In this document: positions 1 to 5,614 of the stretch, piece by piece
Layout of the letters: each line of letters begins with the position of its first letter
Numbering within the stretch: the stretch's first letter is position 1
DNA from: Pseudobutyrivibrio sp.
Lineage (GTDB): Bacteria; Bacillota_A; Clostridia; Lachnospirales; Lachnospiraceae
Assembly: GCA_024691465.1 (NCBI GenBank)
Contig: JAILNO010000250.1
Coordinates: 1-5,940 of the forward strand
Reading direction: 5' to 3'
DNA length: 5,940 nucleotides
The notes under the pieces: model-generated
Database searches by the model: none
What the model was told of the DNA's origin: nothing
The model's input: only the letters and a program-made list of their open reading frames with translations
Program-made: the position numbers and the translations under genes

Positions 1-164
1 TCCATCTCATCGAGAGCTGATTCCTGTCCCTCGGCACACACTGTCACTATACCTCCAGTGTTGCGTACCCATCCTAATATATTAAGTTCCTCGGCCAGTC
101 TGGCCACCCAGGGTCTATACCCTATTCCCTGGACTAGTCCCTTGACTATAAACTTCTTAATCAT
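1..164 (-). CDS. hypF: HypF, carbamoyltransferase for [NiFe]-hydrogenase maturation, N-terminal fragment
   Basis: Only the first 54 codons lie in the window; the gene continues past base 1. The visible protein begins MIKKFIVKGLVQGIGYRPWV and is an acylphosphatase-like domain, the N-terminal domain of HypF. The family motif VQGxGxRPxV is at residues 11-20, and GWVRNTGG is at 31-38. R17 and N35 occupy the places of the catalytic Arg and Asn of acylphosphatases. By family knowledge HypF is cytoplasmic, uses carbamoyl phosphate and ATP, and works with HypE to make the CN ligands of the Ni-Fe site. The ATG at 164 is supported by AAGGG at 177-173, 8 bases upstream; no other start codon in frame is seen nearby. 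The gene lies just downstream of the ech operon but behind a terminator, with its own likely promoter. A stand-alone acylphosphatase is the alternative, but the RPxV motif and the hydrogenase context favour HypF. Confidence 0.88.
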   Translation of the reverse strand, partial: MIKKFIVKGLVQGIGYRPWVARLAEELNILGWVRNTGGIVTVCAEGQESALDEM

Positions 165-195
165 TAACTTATCCCTTACCTCGAAATATACTGAT

Positions 196-204
196 ATTCT
201 AGCA
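196..204 (-). promoter_or_regulatory. Putative extended -10 promoter for hypF
   Basis: On the minus strand the sequence reads TGCTAGAAT, an extended -10 (TGn followed by TAGAAT, one mismatch to TATAAT), 31 bases upstream of the hypF ATG. The hexamer 17 bases further upstream (TAGTGT) is a poor -35, which an extended -10 can offset. It sits immediately after the ech terminator, so hypF could be transcribed separately. No Rex-like operator is visible here. Confidence 0.45.
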
Positions 205-226
205 CTTTTTAGGGTATCACACTATT

Positions 227-268
227 AAAAAACCCCAGCTACATTGAATAATTCAACATAGCTGGGGG
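227..268 (-). terminator. Intrinsic terminator of the ech operon
   Basis: On the minus strand a 9-bp perfect stem (CCCCAGCTA paired with TAGCTGGGG, arms at 267-259 and 241-233) encloses a CA/CA-type internal loop. A second 5-bp stem (TTGAA with TTCAA) closes a 3-base loop. The hairpin is followed directly by six Ts (232-227). It lies 22 bases after the echF stop codon. On the plus strand the 3' side is GAATTAG, so termination is directed leftwards only. Confidence 0.93.
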
Positions 269-290
269 AATTAGTTATTAAGTATTAATA

Positions 291-719
291 TTAAGCCTCT
301 GGCTTAGCTGCCTCTGTAGCAGGCTTAGCTGCTGGTGCAGCCGCTTGTGCTGGCTTAGCTGCAGGCTTAGGTGGCTCATAAGGCACATCAACTGTGTATA
401 ATGCCTTCTCTGGGCCTGGCTCCTGGTAGCCTGGTGTAATAGATAAGCACTTCTTAGGGCACTTCTCTACGCAGTAACCACACTGAACGCAATCGAAACG
501 ATTGATAGTCCAAGTCTTGCCCGCTCTATCAACATTGATTGCCCCAGGAGGGCAGCTGCGCATGCACATACCACAAAGGATGCACATATCTTTATTAATA
601 TCTACATGACCTCTAGTTCTCTCAGGGTACTCTCTTGGTACAAAAGGATACTGAGTAGTAGCTGGTTCAGAGAAGAGGTTCTTTAATACTTGCTTAGTAA
701 ATGGTAAAAATTGTCCCAT
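291..719 (-). CDS. echF: EchF, 2x[4Fe-4S] ferredoxin-like subunit of Ech hydrogenase
   Basis: A 142-residue polyferredoxin-type subunit that accepts electrons from reduced ferredoxin and passes them to EchC. Two cluster motifs are complete: C46-x2-C49-x2-C52-x3-C56-P and C77-x2-C80-x2-C83-x3-C87-P. An extra Cys at 91 is not part of the usual pattern. The N-terminal region (about 1-40) matches the arm that precedes the clusters in NuoI/HyfH/EchF proteins. Residues 116-142 form a low-complexity Pro/Ala/Lys tail with several AKP units and no predicted fold. It is the last gene of the operon, 9 bases after echE. Its AGGAGG (730-725) overlaps the echE stop codon, with a 5-base spacer to the ATG, which suggests coupled translation. 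Assignment as EchF rather than NuoI rests on position behind a true hydrogenase large subunit. Confidence 0.93.
   Translation of the reverse strand: MGQFLPFTKQVLKNLFSEPATTQYPFVPREYPERTRGHVDINKDMCILCGMCMRSCPPGAINVDRAGKTWTINRFDCVQCGYCVEKCPKKCLSITPGYQEPGPEKALYTVDVPYEPPKPAAKPAQAAAPAAKPATEAAKPEA
294..374 (-). repeat. Low-complexity Pro/Ala/Lys-coding repeat at the echF 3' end
   Basis: The last 27 codons of echF contain imperfect repeats encoding (A)AKP(A). On the plus strand the 11-mer GGCTTAGCTGC occurs exactly at 301-311, 322-332 and 352-362, with a shorter GGCTTAG at 364-370. Such near-identical codons can expand or contract by slippage or recombination, so tail length may differ between strains (inference). 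Confidence 0.8.
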
Positions 720-728
720 ATCTTCCTC

Positions 729-1808
729 CTATCTTTCTGTACAACTAATACATGGATCGATTGTAAGTACCAATAGAGGCACATCACCATACTGGCATCC
801 CTGCAATGTCTGTGTAAGTGCTGGGAGGTTAGCGAAGGTAGGTGTGCGGACTCTGAATCTGTCTAAGAACTTAGTTCCGTTGGCACGTACATGATAGAAT
901 GCCTCACCTCTAGGCTGCTCCACGCGGACACTAGCCTCGCCATTAGGCATTCCAGTAACCTTAGTACTGATCTCTGTATCTGGCATCTTAGCTACGCACT
1001 GCTTGATAATATTGATAGACTGGAAGAGCTCACCAATACGTACCTCACAACGAGCATAAGAATCACAATTGTTGCTAGTAATTACATCGAAGTCTAGATC
1101 GTTGTATGCAGCATAACCTGTCTTACGCATATCAACGCTGATGCCTGATGCTCTCATCATAGGACCTACTGCTCCACGACGGATTGCATCCTCACCTGTA
1201 AGAATACCTACATCTACGAGACGGCTCTTAACTGTGTAATCATTGAGGAAGATGCTTGTAGTATCACGAAGCTCCTTCTCCATATCCTCAAGCTGCTTAA
1301 CGAAATCATTAAGCATATCCTGTGGCATGTCCTTAAGAACACCACCGATAGTGTTAACTGAGAAAATAACACGTCCGCCAGTAGATACCTCGAACATATC
1401 AAGGATCTTCTCACGGAGTCTCCATGAATGCATGAAAAGTGACTCGAATCCGAATCCATCTGCAAGGAGTCCAAGCCAAAGAAGGTGACTGTGGAGACGG
1501 CTCATCTCAGCCCAAATAGTACGTAAGTACTCTGCACGACGAGGAACCTCGACGTTCATAATCTCCTCAACTGCCATGCAGTAACCCATACCATGCATAA
1601 ATGAGCAGATACCGCAGATACGCTCTGCAACGTATACCATCTCATTGAAATCTTTCTTGCTTGTGAGGCTCTCAAGACCTCTGTGAATAAATCCAATAGA
1701 AGGAATAGCAGCTAAAACCTTCTCATCCTCCAAAACTAAATCAAGATGGATTGGCTCTGGAAGTACAGGATGCTGTGGGCCATAAGGCACGATGCTTCTC
1801 TTTCCCAT
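729..1808 (-). CDS. echE: EchE, catalytic large subunit of Ech [NiFe]-hydrogenase
   Basis: A 359-residue NuoD/HycE-like large subunit carrying the Ni-Fe active site, facing the cytoplasm. All four Cys ligands are present: C65 and C68 in RICGICSFMHG near the N-terminus (with H72 nearby) and C353 and C356 in DPCISCTER at the C-terminus. These separate it from complex I NuoD, which has lost them. The IHRGLE motif at 41-46 is typical of the group 4/NuoD family. The protein ends three residues after C356, with no C-terminal extension, so endopeptidase trimming seems unnecessary, as reported for some group 4 enzymes such as CooH. The gap to echD is one base; the ribosome binding site AAGGAGGA (1824-1817), 8 bases from the ATG, lies within the last codons of echD. 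The echF ribosome binding site overlaps its TAG stop. Confidence 0.97.
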   Translation of the reverse strand: MGKRSIVPYGPQHPVLPEPIHLDLVLEDEKVLAAIPSIGFIHRGLESLTSKKDFNEMVYVAERICGICSFMHGMGYCMAVEEIMNVEVPRRAEYLRTIWAEMSRLHSHLLWLGLLADGFGFESLFMHSWRLREKILDMFEVSTGGRVIFSVNTIGGVLKDMPQDMLNDFVKQLEDMEKELRDTTSIFLNDYTVKSRLVDVGILTGEDAIRRGAVGPMMRASGISVDMRKTGYAAYNDLDFDVITSNNCDSYARCEVRIGELFQSINIIKQCVAKMPDTEISTKVTGMPNGEASVRVEQPRGEAFYHVRANGTKFLDRFRVRTPTFANLPALTQTLQGCQYGDVPLLVLTIDPCISCTER

Positions 1809-1809
1809 G

Positions 1810-2172
1810 CTACTTGTCCTCCTTTTCTATAAATGGTGTCTCCACATCGATACGATAAAGCTTATCGTGTAGATCCATTTTAATATTCTCTACATTGAGT
1901 CCCCAGAGCTCGTGCATCTCGTTCTCATAGAAAATAGCTGACTTGTATACACGTGAAATACTAGGAACATCCTCGTCCTTCTCTACGATCAGACGATAGT
2001 TTGCAAAATCATAACCATTTGCAAATGAGTATGTAACCTCATAATGATTCTCTGCCTTTGGGAAAGAACAGCAAATCTGGCAAAGTCTCCAAAGAGCATT
2101 CTTCTTCTCCATAATAACCTGGAGGAGCTCTGCCTTTTCAATTAAATACATATCTTTTTTAATCTCTTGCAT
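1810..2172 (-). CDS. echD: EchD, NuoC-like subunit of Ech hydrogenase
   Basis: A 120-residue soluble subunit of the NuoC / 30-kDa complex I family. The hallmark is the C-terminal stretch FYENEMHELWGLN (81-93), equivalent to the E-RE-x-D-L-x-G motif of NuoC. It is short, as EchD proteins are, lacking the extra regions of NuoC. By family knowledge it carries no cofactor and holds the catalytic EchC/EchE module together near the membrane arm. One oddity is a CxxCC cluster (C31, C34, C35) in the middle of the domain, where a metal is not expected. The gene is 13 bases after echC; AGGAGG at 2183-2178 gives a 5-base spacer to the ATG. Its stop is one base before the echE ATG. Sequence divergence is high in this family, so the call leans on the motif and on gene order. 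Confidence 0.9.
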   Translation of the reverse strand: MQEIKKDMYLIEKAELLQVIMEKKNALWRLCQICCSFPKAENHYEVTYSFANGYDFANYRLIVEKDEDVPSISRVYKSAIFYENEMHELWGLNVENIKMDLHDKLYRIDVETPFIEKEDK

Positions 2173-2185
2173 AATATCCTCCTAA

Positions 2186-2629
2186 TTATTGAGCTGCCTC
2201 AGAGGCCTTAAGAGCTGCAGCCTTCTCTTTGAAGAGAGCAACACCCTTAACAACACCATCGATAATTGACTCTGGACGAGCAGCACATCCTGGTACATAT
2301 ATGTCTACAGGAATAACTGTATCAGCACCACCTCTGATGTTGTAGCACTCCTTGAAAATACCACCTGTACATGCACAGGTTCCAACAGCGATTACTACCT
2401 TAGGCTGTGGCATCTGATTGTAGATCTGCTTAACAACCTCGGCATTCTGTGAATTGATACCACCAGTAATAAGGAAAATATCTGCATGCATTGGGTTACC
2501 AGTATTGATAACACCGAAACGCTCTACATCATAAACAGGTGTAGTACATGCTAAAACTTCTATATCACATCCATTACAGCTACTTCCGTCATAGTGAAGA
2601 AGCCATGGCGATTTATGAATTGTACTCAT
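2186..2629 (-). CDS. echC: EchC, small subunit of Ech hydrogenase with proximal [4Fe-4S] cluster
   Basis: A 147-residue NuoB/HycG-like small subunit that relays electrons from EchF to the Ni-Fe site. The four cluster ligands are visible: C18 and C21 in SSCNGCDIEV, C85 in VGTCACTGG and C115 in VPGCAARPE. This is the usual pattern for the single proximal [4Fe-4S] cluster of group 4 small subunits. There is no twin-arginine signal peptide and no C-terminal ferredoxin region, as expected for a cytoplasm-facing Ech enzyme. The last 17 residues or so are Ala/Lys-rich and probably extended. The gene is 10 bases after echB; its AGGAGG (2641-2636) overlaps the echB TAG stop and sits 6 bases from the ATG. 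NuoB of complex I is the main alternative and is excluded by the neighbouring EchE. Confidence 0.95.
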   Translation of the reverse strand: MSTIHKSPWLLHYDGSSCNGCDIEVLACTTPVYDVERFGVINTGNPMHADIFLITGGINSQNAEVVKQIYNQMPQPKVVIAVGTCACTGGIFKECYNIRGGADTVIPVDIYVPGCAARPESIIDGVVKGVALFKEKAAALKASEAAQ

Positions 2630-2639
2630 TTTGCTCCTC

Positions 2640-3512
2640 CTATCCTCTAATAATCTCTAATAACAAAAGATTCATACCTGCTGCAACGATTGTTACGCCC
2701 CAAGCAAGCTTGAGCATAAGCTGCCACTTAACTCTTGCAGATGTATTGTCGATGAGGATCTCAAGGAACCATACAACAAGAATTGCAATGATTGCTGCAA
2801 CAATCGAAACAGGATTTGAGTTAATGAAGAACAATGCTACGATTCCGTAGAGAATTGCATTCTCATACCACTCAGCAAGTGTAACAAGTCCATATTCCTT
2901 ACCAACCATCTCCGAAGTAACACCCTTGATTACCTCCTGATGAGCATGGTGTGATGTAGCAATATCAAATGGTGACTTTCTGAACTTGATTGTAAGGATG
3001 AATACGAATCCTACAAAGAAGCCAGGAAGGTATGCGATTGGTGATGTAGCGCTCTGAGCAATCTCAGATACATTGAAAGTACCAATTGCAAGATAGAAAC
3101 CAACTGCAACAAGTAATTCCATAGGCTCGCATGACATAATCTGTACTAACTCACGGTGTGTACCCTGTGCAGAGTATGGTGAGTGAGTAGATGTAGCTGC
3201 AAGGATAAGGAACATAGCTGCTGTAGAAAGTGAAAATACTACAAGCAAAATATCAAAGCCAGCAAAGAATATGATTCCTGAAAGTACGATGAAGAAAAGG
3301 TACGAACGAATCATAAATAACTGAGCCTTGTTAGCTGTTAAGAATTCCTTCTCAAAAAGTTTCTTAAGGTCATAGAATGGCTGAAGCACAGAAGGACCTC
3401 TTCTGCCCTGCATACGTGCTGAAACCTTACGATCAAAGCCATCTAATAAACCAATAATTAATGGAGCAAATAGTAGGTAGCATCCTGCGATAATTAATCT
3501 ACTTGAAATCAT
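2640..3512 (-). CDS. echB: EchB, NuoH-like membrane anchor subunit of Ech hydrogenase
   Basis: A 290-residue integral membrane protein of the NuoH/HyfC/CooK family, which links the soluble hydrogenase module to the ion-translocating arm. The family's two cytoplasmic loop motifs are clear: GRRGPSVLQPFYDLKKLFEKE (36-56) and FRKSPFDIATSHHAHQEV (177-194), the latter followed by GVTSEMVGKEYG (197-208). About eight hydrophobic segments are visible, at roughly 2-22, 66-84, 86-106, 130-146, 163-176, 218-230, 235-254 and 266-287. Acidic residues in the loops (E54, E56, D183, E193, E201) are candidates for coupling protonation to the catalytic site, by analogy with complex I. The ATG overlaps the echA stop by one base (TAATG), a sign of translational coupling, and AGGAGGT lies at 3527-3521, 8 bases upstream. 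Confidence 0.95.
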   Translation of the reverse strand: MISSRLIIAGCYLLFAPLIIGLLDGFDRKVSARMQGRRGPSVLQPFYDLKKLFEKEFLTANKAQLFMIRSYLFFIVLSGIIFFAGFDILLVVFSLSTAAMFLILAATSTHSPYSAQGTHRELVQIMSCEPMELLVAVGFYLAIGTFNVSEIAQSATSPIAYLPGFFVGFVFILTIKFRKSPFDIATSHHAHQEVIKGVTSEMVGKEYGLVTLAEWYENAILYGIVALFFINSNPVSIVAAIIAILVVWFLEILIDNTSARVKWQLMLKLAWGVTIVAAGMNLLLLEIIRG

Positions 3513-5449
3513 TAAAATGCACCTCCTATCACGATAATCATGTAAACGATGATTATAAATGTTGAAATCATAATTGCAGGTGTGAATAACTTCTTCTCAC
3601 CCATAATATCTTCCATATAGAAGTTTGCAATATGCATCTCCTTAGGATCACCAGTTGATGAAATGAAGTTGAAGTTGTCTCCTGCATTAGCACCACCCAT
3701 GTATGTGATAACCTGCTTTGCCTTCGTACCCTTTGTCATCAGGTAATTGATGAAAGGAATAACAAACACACCAACAAGAAGAACAATCATGATAACGATA
3801 TTCTGATATGAAATAACCTGTACATCAGTACCGAACATATCGTTAGTAAGTGGCTTAAGCACATTGTGAGAAAGCCATGGGAAACCAAGGATAAGTGCAA
3901 CTACAAGGAATGCATGGAAGAACATTGAGATGTACTCATTCTTCTTAGTAAGGTCTCTAGACTTCTCCTTGCCAGAAGCGCCTAAGATCTTAGACATCCA
4001 CTTAGTCCAGTAGAACATAGTAGTAGCAGAACCGAAGCAAATGAACAGTACCATAAGTGTAGATACATATACTGAGTTAGTATCGATGAATGCCTTAAGT
4101 GCTGCCCACTTAGAAATAAGCATACCAAATGGAGCAAGGAACATACCTGCGATACCTACCATAAGAACGAATGCAAGCTTAGGGAAGATTGACATAAGTC
4201 CCTGCATATCCTCTACATCACGGCTACCTGTAGTATTCTCAATAGCACCAACGCACTGGAAGAGCATTGATTTAGAAACTGCATGGAATATTACAAGGAA
4301 TACTGCAGCCCAGATAGTCTCCTCATAACCACAGCCTGTACATGCAACGATCAGACCTAAGTTAGAGATAGTAGAGTAAGCAAGTACCTTCTTACCATCT
4401 GAAACAGTGATTGCGAAGCATGATGCTGCAAGGAATGTGAAGCCACCAACAAGGGCAACCATATTACCAACATAATTATCAGCCATAGCAGCAGATATTC
4501 TAATAAGAAGATATACGCCAGCCTTAACCATAGTAGCACTGTGAAGAAGTGCTGATGAAGGTGTAGGAGCAACCATGGCCCCAAGTAACCATCCTGAGAA
4601 TGGGAACTGTGCTGACTTAGTAAGTGCTGCAAATGCAAGGAATGCGATAGGCATTAAGTAGAGTGCCGCACCTGCATTGTCCATTGCAAGGGCAATAATA
4701 TCATATAGATTAACTGTATTAAGAGCTAAGATGCCTACTGCGATAGCTGCTGCAATACCGCAACCACCAAGTAAGTTCATCCATAAAGCCTTGAATGAGT
4801 TATCAATAGCTTCCTCGGTACGTGTGTAACCGATGAGAAGGAATGATGTAACTGATGTAATCTCCCAGAAGAAATACATCCAAATAAGGCTCTGTGAAAA
4901 TACGAGTCCAAACATCGCTCCGAAGAATACAAAAATCATAGCAAGGAAAAAGCTACGTCTGTCTGTAAGCTCCTTGTGATGATGAATGTGATAACCATGC
5001 ATGTAGCCGACAGCATAGATACCGATGAGCGAACCAATCACACCGATGATAAGAATCATAACGAATGTGAGCCAGTCAAAGTGAAGAGCTGGAACCTCTT
5101 CGAGCTCTGGGCCAAATAACTCCAATCCAGCCACAAGAAGAGTCTGTACTATTGCAAGTAGAGAAATAACACCCTTCTTATACTTGAATGATAGATATGT
5201 GATTAGACACATCAAGAATAGATCACCTACGAGAATAACGTCGTCAAATACTTCTCTGTAAGGTAAATCAAAGTTCAGAGTCTGACCCCCAGCCAGATAC
5301 CACTGAATAGCTGTATAAACCGAAAGCGCGATAACGATTCCACAGCCTAGATAGACGAAAAATGCTCTGCACTTAGAATTGTGGATAACTGCAGGCAAAA
5401 TCGCCCAGAGAAATGGTAAACAGATTAAAGCTGTTACTAACATTTCCAT
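3512..5449 (-). CDS. echA: EchA, antiporter-like (NuoL/HyfB-type) ion-translocating membrane subunit
   Basis: A 645-residue polytopic membrane protein with about 16-18 hydrophobic segments. It belongs to the proton_antipo_M family (NuoL, HyfB, MrpA-like) and is the likely ion pump of the complex. Conserved landmarks are FFWEITSVTSFLLIG (193-207, E196 matching the TM5 Glu), LTKSAQFPFSGWL (276-288, K278 matching the TM7 Lys), LLHSATMVKAGVYLLIR (301-317, H303 and K309), FHAVSKSMLF (388-397, H389 and K393) and a Lys in the distal half-channel (K447). The residue equivalences are from memory of the family. The final 75 residues or so form a polar loop (572-620) and a last membrane segment (622-643), beyond the antiporter core. 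It is the first gene of the operon. The ATG at 5449 is preferred over the in-frame ATG two codons later because AGGAGG is 8 bases upstream of it. Whether H+ or Na+ is moved cannot be read from the sequence. Confidence 0.95.
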   Translation of the reverse strand: MEMLVTALICLPFLWAILPAVIHNSKCRAFFVYLGCGIVIALSVYTAIQWYLAGGQTLNFDLPYREVFDDVILVGDLFLMCLITYLSFKYKKGVISLLAIVQTLLVAGLELFGPELEEVPALHFDWLTFVMILIIGVIGSLIGIYAVGYMHGYHIHHHKELTDRRSFFLAMIFVFFGAMFGLVFSQSLIWMYFFWEITSVTSFLLIGYTRTEEAIDNSFKALWMNLLGGCGIAAAIAVGILALNTVNLYDIIALAMDNAGAALYLMPIAFLAFAALTKSAQFPFSGWLLGAMVAPTPSSALLHSATMVKAGVYLLIRISAAMADNYVGNMVALVGGFTFLAASCFAITVSDGKKVLAYSTISNLGLIVACTGCGYEETIWAAVFLVIFHAVSKSMLFQCVGAIENTTGSRDVEDMQGLMSIFPKLAFVLMVGIAGMFLAPFGMLISKWAALKAFIDTNSVYVSTLMVLFICFGSATTMFYWTKWMSKILGASGKEKSRDLTKKNEYISMFFHAFLVVALILGFPWLSHNVLKPLTNDMFGTDVQVISYQNIVIMIVLLVGVFVIPFINYLMTKGTKAKQVITYMGGANAGDNFNFISSTGDPKEMHIANFYMEDIMGEKKLFTPAIMISTFIIIVYMIIVIGGAF

Positions 5450-5457
5450 CTTTGTTT

Positions 5458-5463
5458 CCTCCT
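5458..5463 (-). promoter_or_regulatory. Ribosome binding site of echA
   Basis: AAAAAGGAGGAAA on the minus strand contains a full AGGAGG core. It is 8 bases from the ATG at 5449 but 14 bases from the second in-frame ATG at 5443 (the protein starts MEM). The spacing decides for the first ATG. Confidence 0.85.
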
Positions 5464-5490
5464 TTTTACTTTAGATCCCTTTATATATTT

Positions 5491-5527
5491 CAAACCCTTT
5501 TTTGCGGGGTAATTAGGGCCGGGTTTG
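5491..5527 (-). other. Hairpin in the 5' leader of the ech mRNA
   Basis: On the minus strand CAAACCC (5527-5521) can pair perfectly with GGGTTTG (5497-5491), making a 7-bp stem around a 23-base loop that contains CCC and CCCC runs and an A6 tract. It would lie about 14-50 bases from the predicted transcription start and ends 28 bases before the ribosome binding site. No U tract follows on the minus strand, so it is not a terminator for ech. It does not match a riboswitch class known to me. It could stabilise the 5' end or bind a factor (inference). Confidence 0.45.
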
Positions 5528-5542
5528 TTAATTTTTCCACAA
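5525..5542. promoter_or_regulatory. Putative Rex operator (redox-sensing repressor site)
   Basis: The 18-mer TTGTTAATTTTTCCACAA agrees with the clostridial Rex consensus TTGTTAAnnnnTTAACAA at 12 of 14 defined positions. The left half-site is perfect (7/7) and the right half is 5/7. It begins 6 bases after the -10 hexamer and covers the predicted start of transcription near 5541, a classic place for repressor binding. Rex is an NADH/NAD+ sensor that leaves DNA when NADH is high, and hydrogenase and fermentation genes are known targets in Clostridia. No rex gene is in the window, so the site is judged on sequence and position only. Confidence 0.6.
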
Positions 5543-5547
5543 TCTAT

Positions 5548-5576
5548 ATAATACCACAAATATGCAAATATGTACT
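5548..5576 (-). promoter_or_regulatory. Predicted promoter of the echABCDEF operon
   Basis: The minus strand has an extended -10, TGGTATTAT (5556-5548), where TGn precedes TATTAT (5/6 to TATAAT). Seventeen bases upstream is AGTACA (5576-5571), a -35 that keeps only the ACA half of TTGACA. Transcription would start near 5541, giving a leader of about 90 bases. The promoter lies between the upstream terminator and echA, the only place where an ech promoter is needed. Confidence 0.6.
5557..5572. repeat. Tandem 8-bp direct repeat in the ech promoter spacer
   Basis: Two exact, abutting copies of CAAATATG (5557-5564 and 5565-5572; CATATTTG on the minus strand) fill the space between the -10 and -35 elements. 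The unit is not palindromic. It may be a regulator-binding repeat or a slippage product; the sequence alone does not decide. Confidence 0.6.
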
Positions 5577-5579
5577 CGG

Positions 5580-5604
5580 TTTTACATGATTTTTCACAGT
5601 TTTT
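5580..5604. promoter_or_regulatory. Phased A-tracts upstream of the ech -35 (UP element or curved DNA)
   Basis: T-tracts on the plus strand begin at 5580 (four), 5590 (five) and 5600 (five), an exact 10-base period, just upstream of the -35 hexamer. Tracts in helical phase bend DNA, and A/T-rich sequence here can bind the RNA polymerase alpha subunit. This could offset the weak -35. Function is inferred from position. Confidence 0.45.
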
Positions 5605-5614
5605 ATTTGAATAC

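Noticed and set aside
891..1488. Open frames on the plus strand at 891-1097 and 1243-1488 and on the minus strand at 1214-1474
   Set aside because: They lie wholly inside echE in other frames, lack good ribosome binding sites and encode no recognisable motif.
2548..2850. Plus-strand open frame across the echB/echC junction
   Set aside because: It is antisense to two well-supported genes and shows no motif or promoter.
4041..4638. Open frames at 4041-4328 (plus) and 4357-4638 (minus) inside echA
   Set aside because: They are shadows of the echA reading frame; the minus-strand one is Leu/His-rich because it is out of frame with membrane segments.
729..5449. Could be part of respiratory complex I (Nuo)
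   Set aside because: EchE keeps both CxxC pairs of the Ni-Fe site (C65/C68 and C353/C356), which NuoD lacks, and there are only six subunits with no NuoE/F/G module.
291..5449. Other group 4 hydrogenases such as CO-linked Coo or formate hydrogenlyase (Hyc/Hyf)
   Set aside because: No carbon monoxide dehydrogenase or formate dehydrogenase gene is in the window, and the gene order is exactly that of the six-gene ech operon. Genes outside the window could not be checked.
5498..5520. PreQ1-type or other known small riboswitch in the ech leader
   Set aside because: The C-rich loop and A tract gave a superficial likeness, but the conserved core and tail pairing of preQ1 aptamers are not present.
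5491..5536. Leader hairpin as a plus-strand terminator, since GGGTTTG is followed by TTAATTTTT
   Set aside because: The loop is 23 bases long, the T run is interrupted, and no plus-strand gene lies upstream to be terminated.
5586..5600. CRP/FNR-like box on the minus strand (TGTGA followed by TCATG)
   Set aside because: The half-sites are spaced by 4 bases and the second half is not symmetric with the first; the A-tract explanation fits better.
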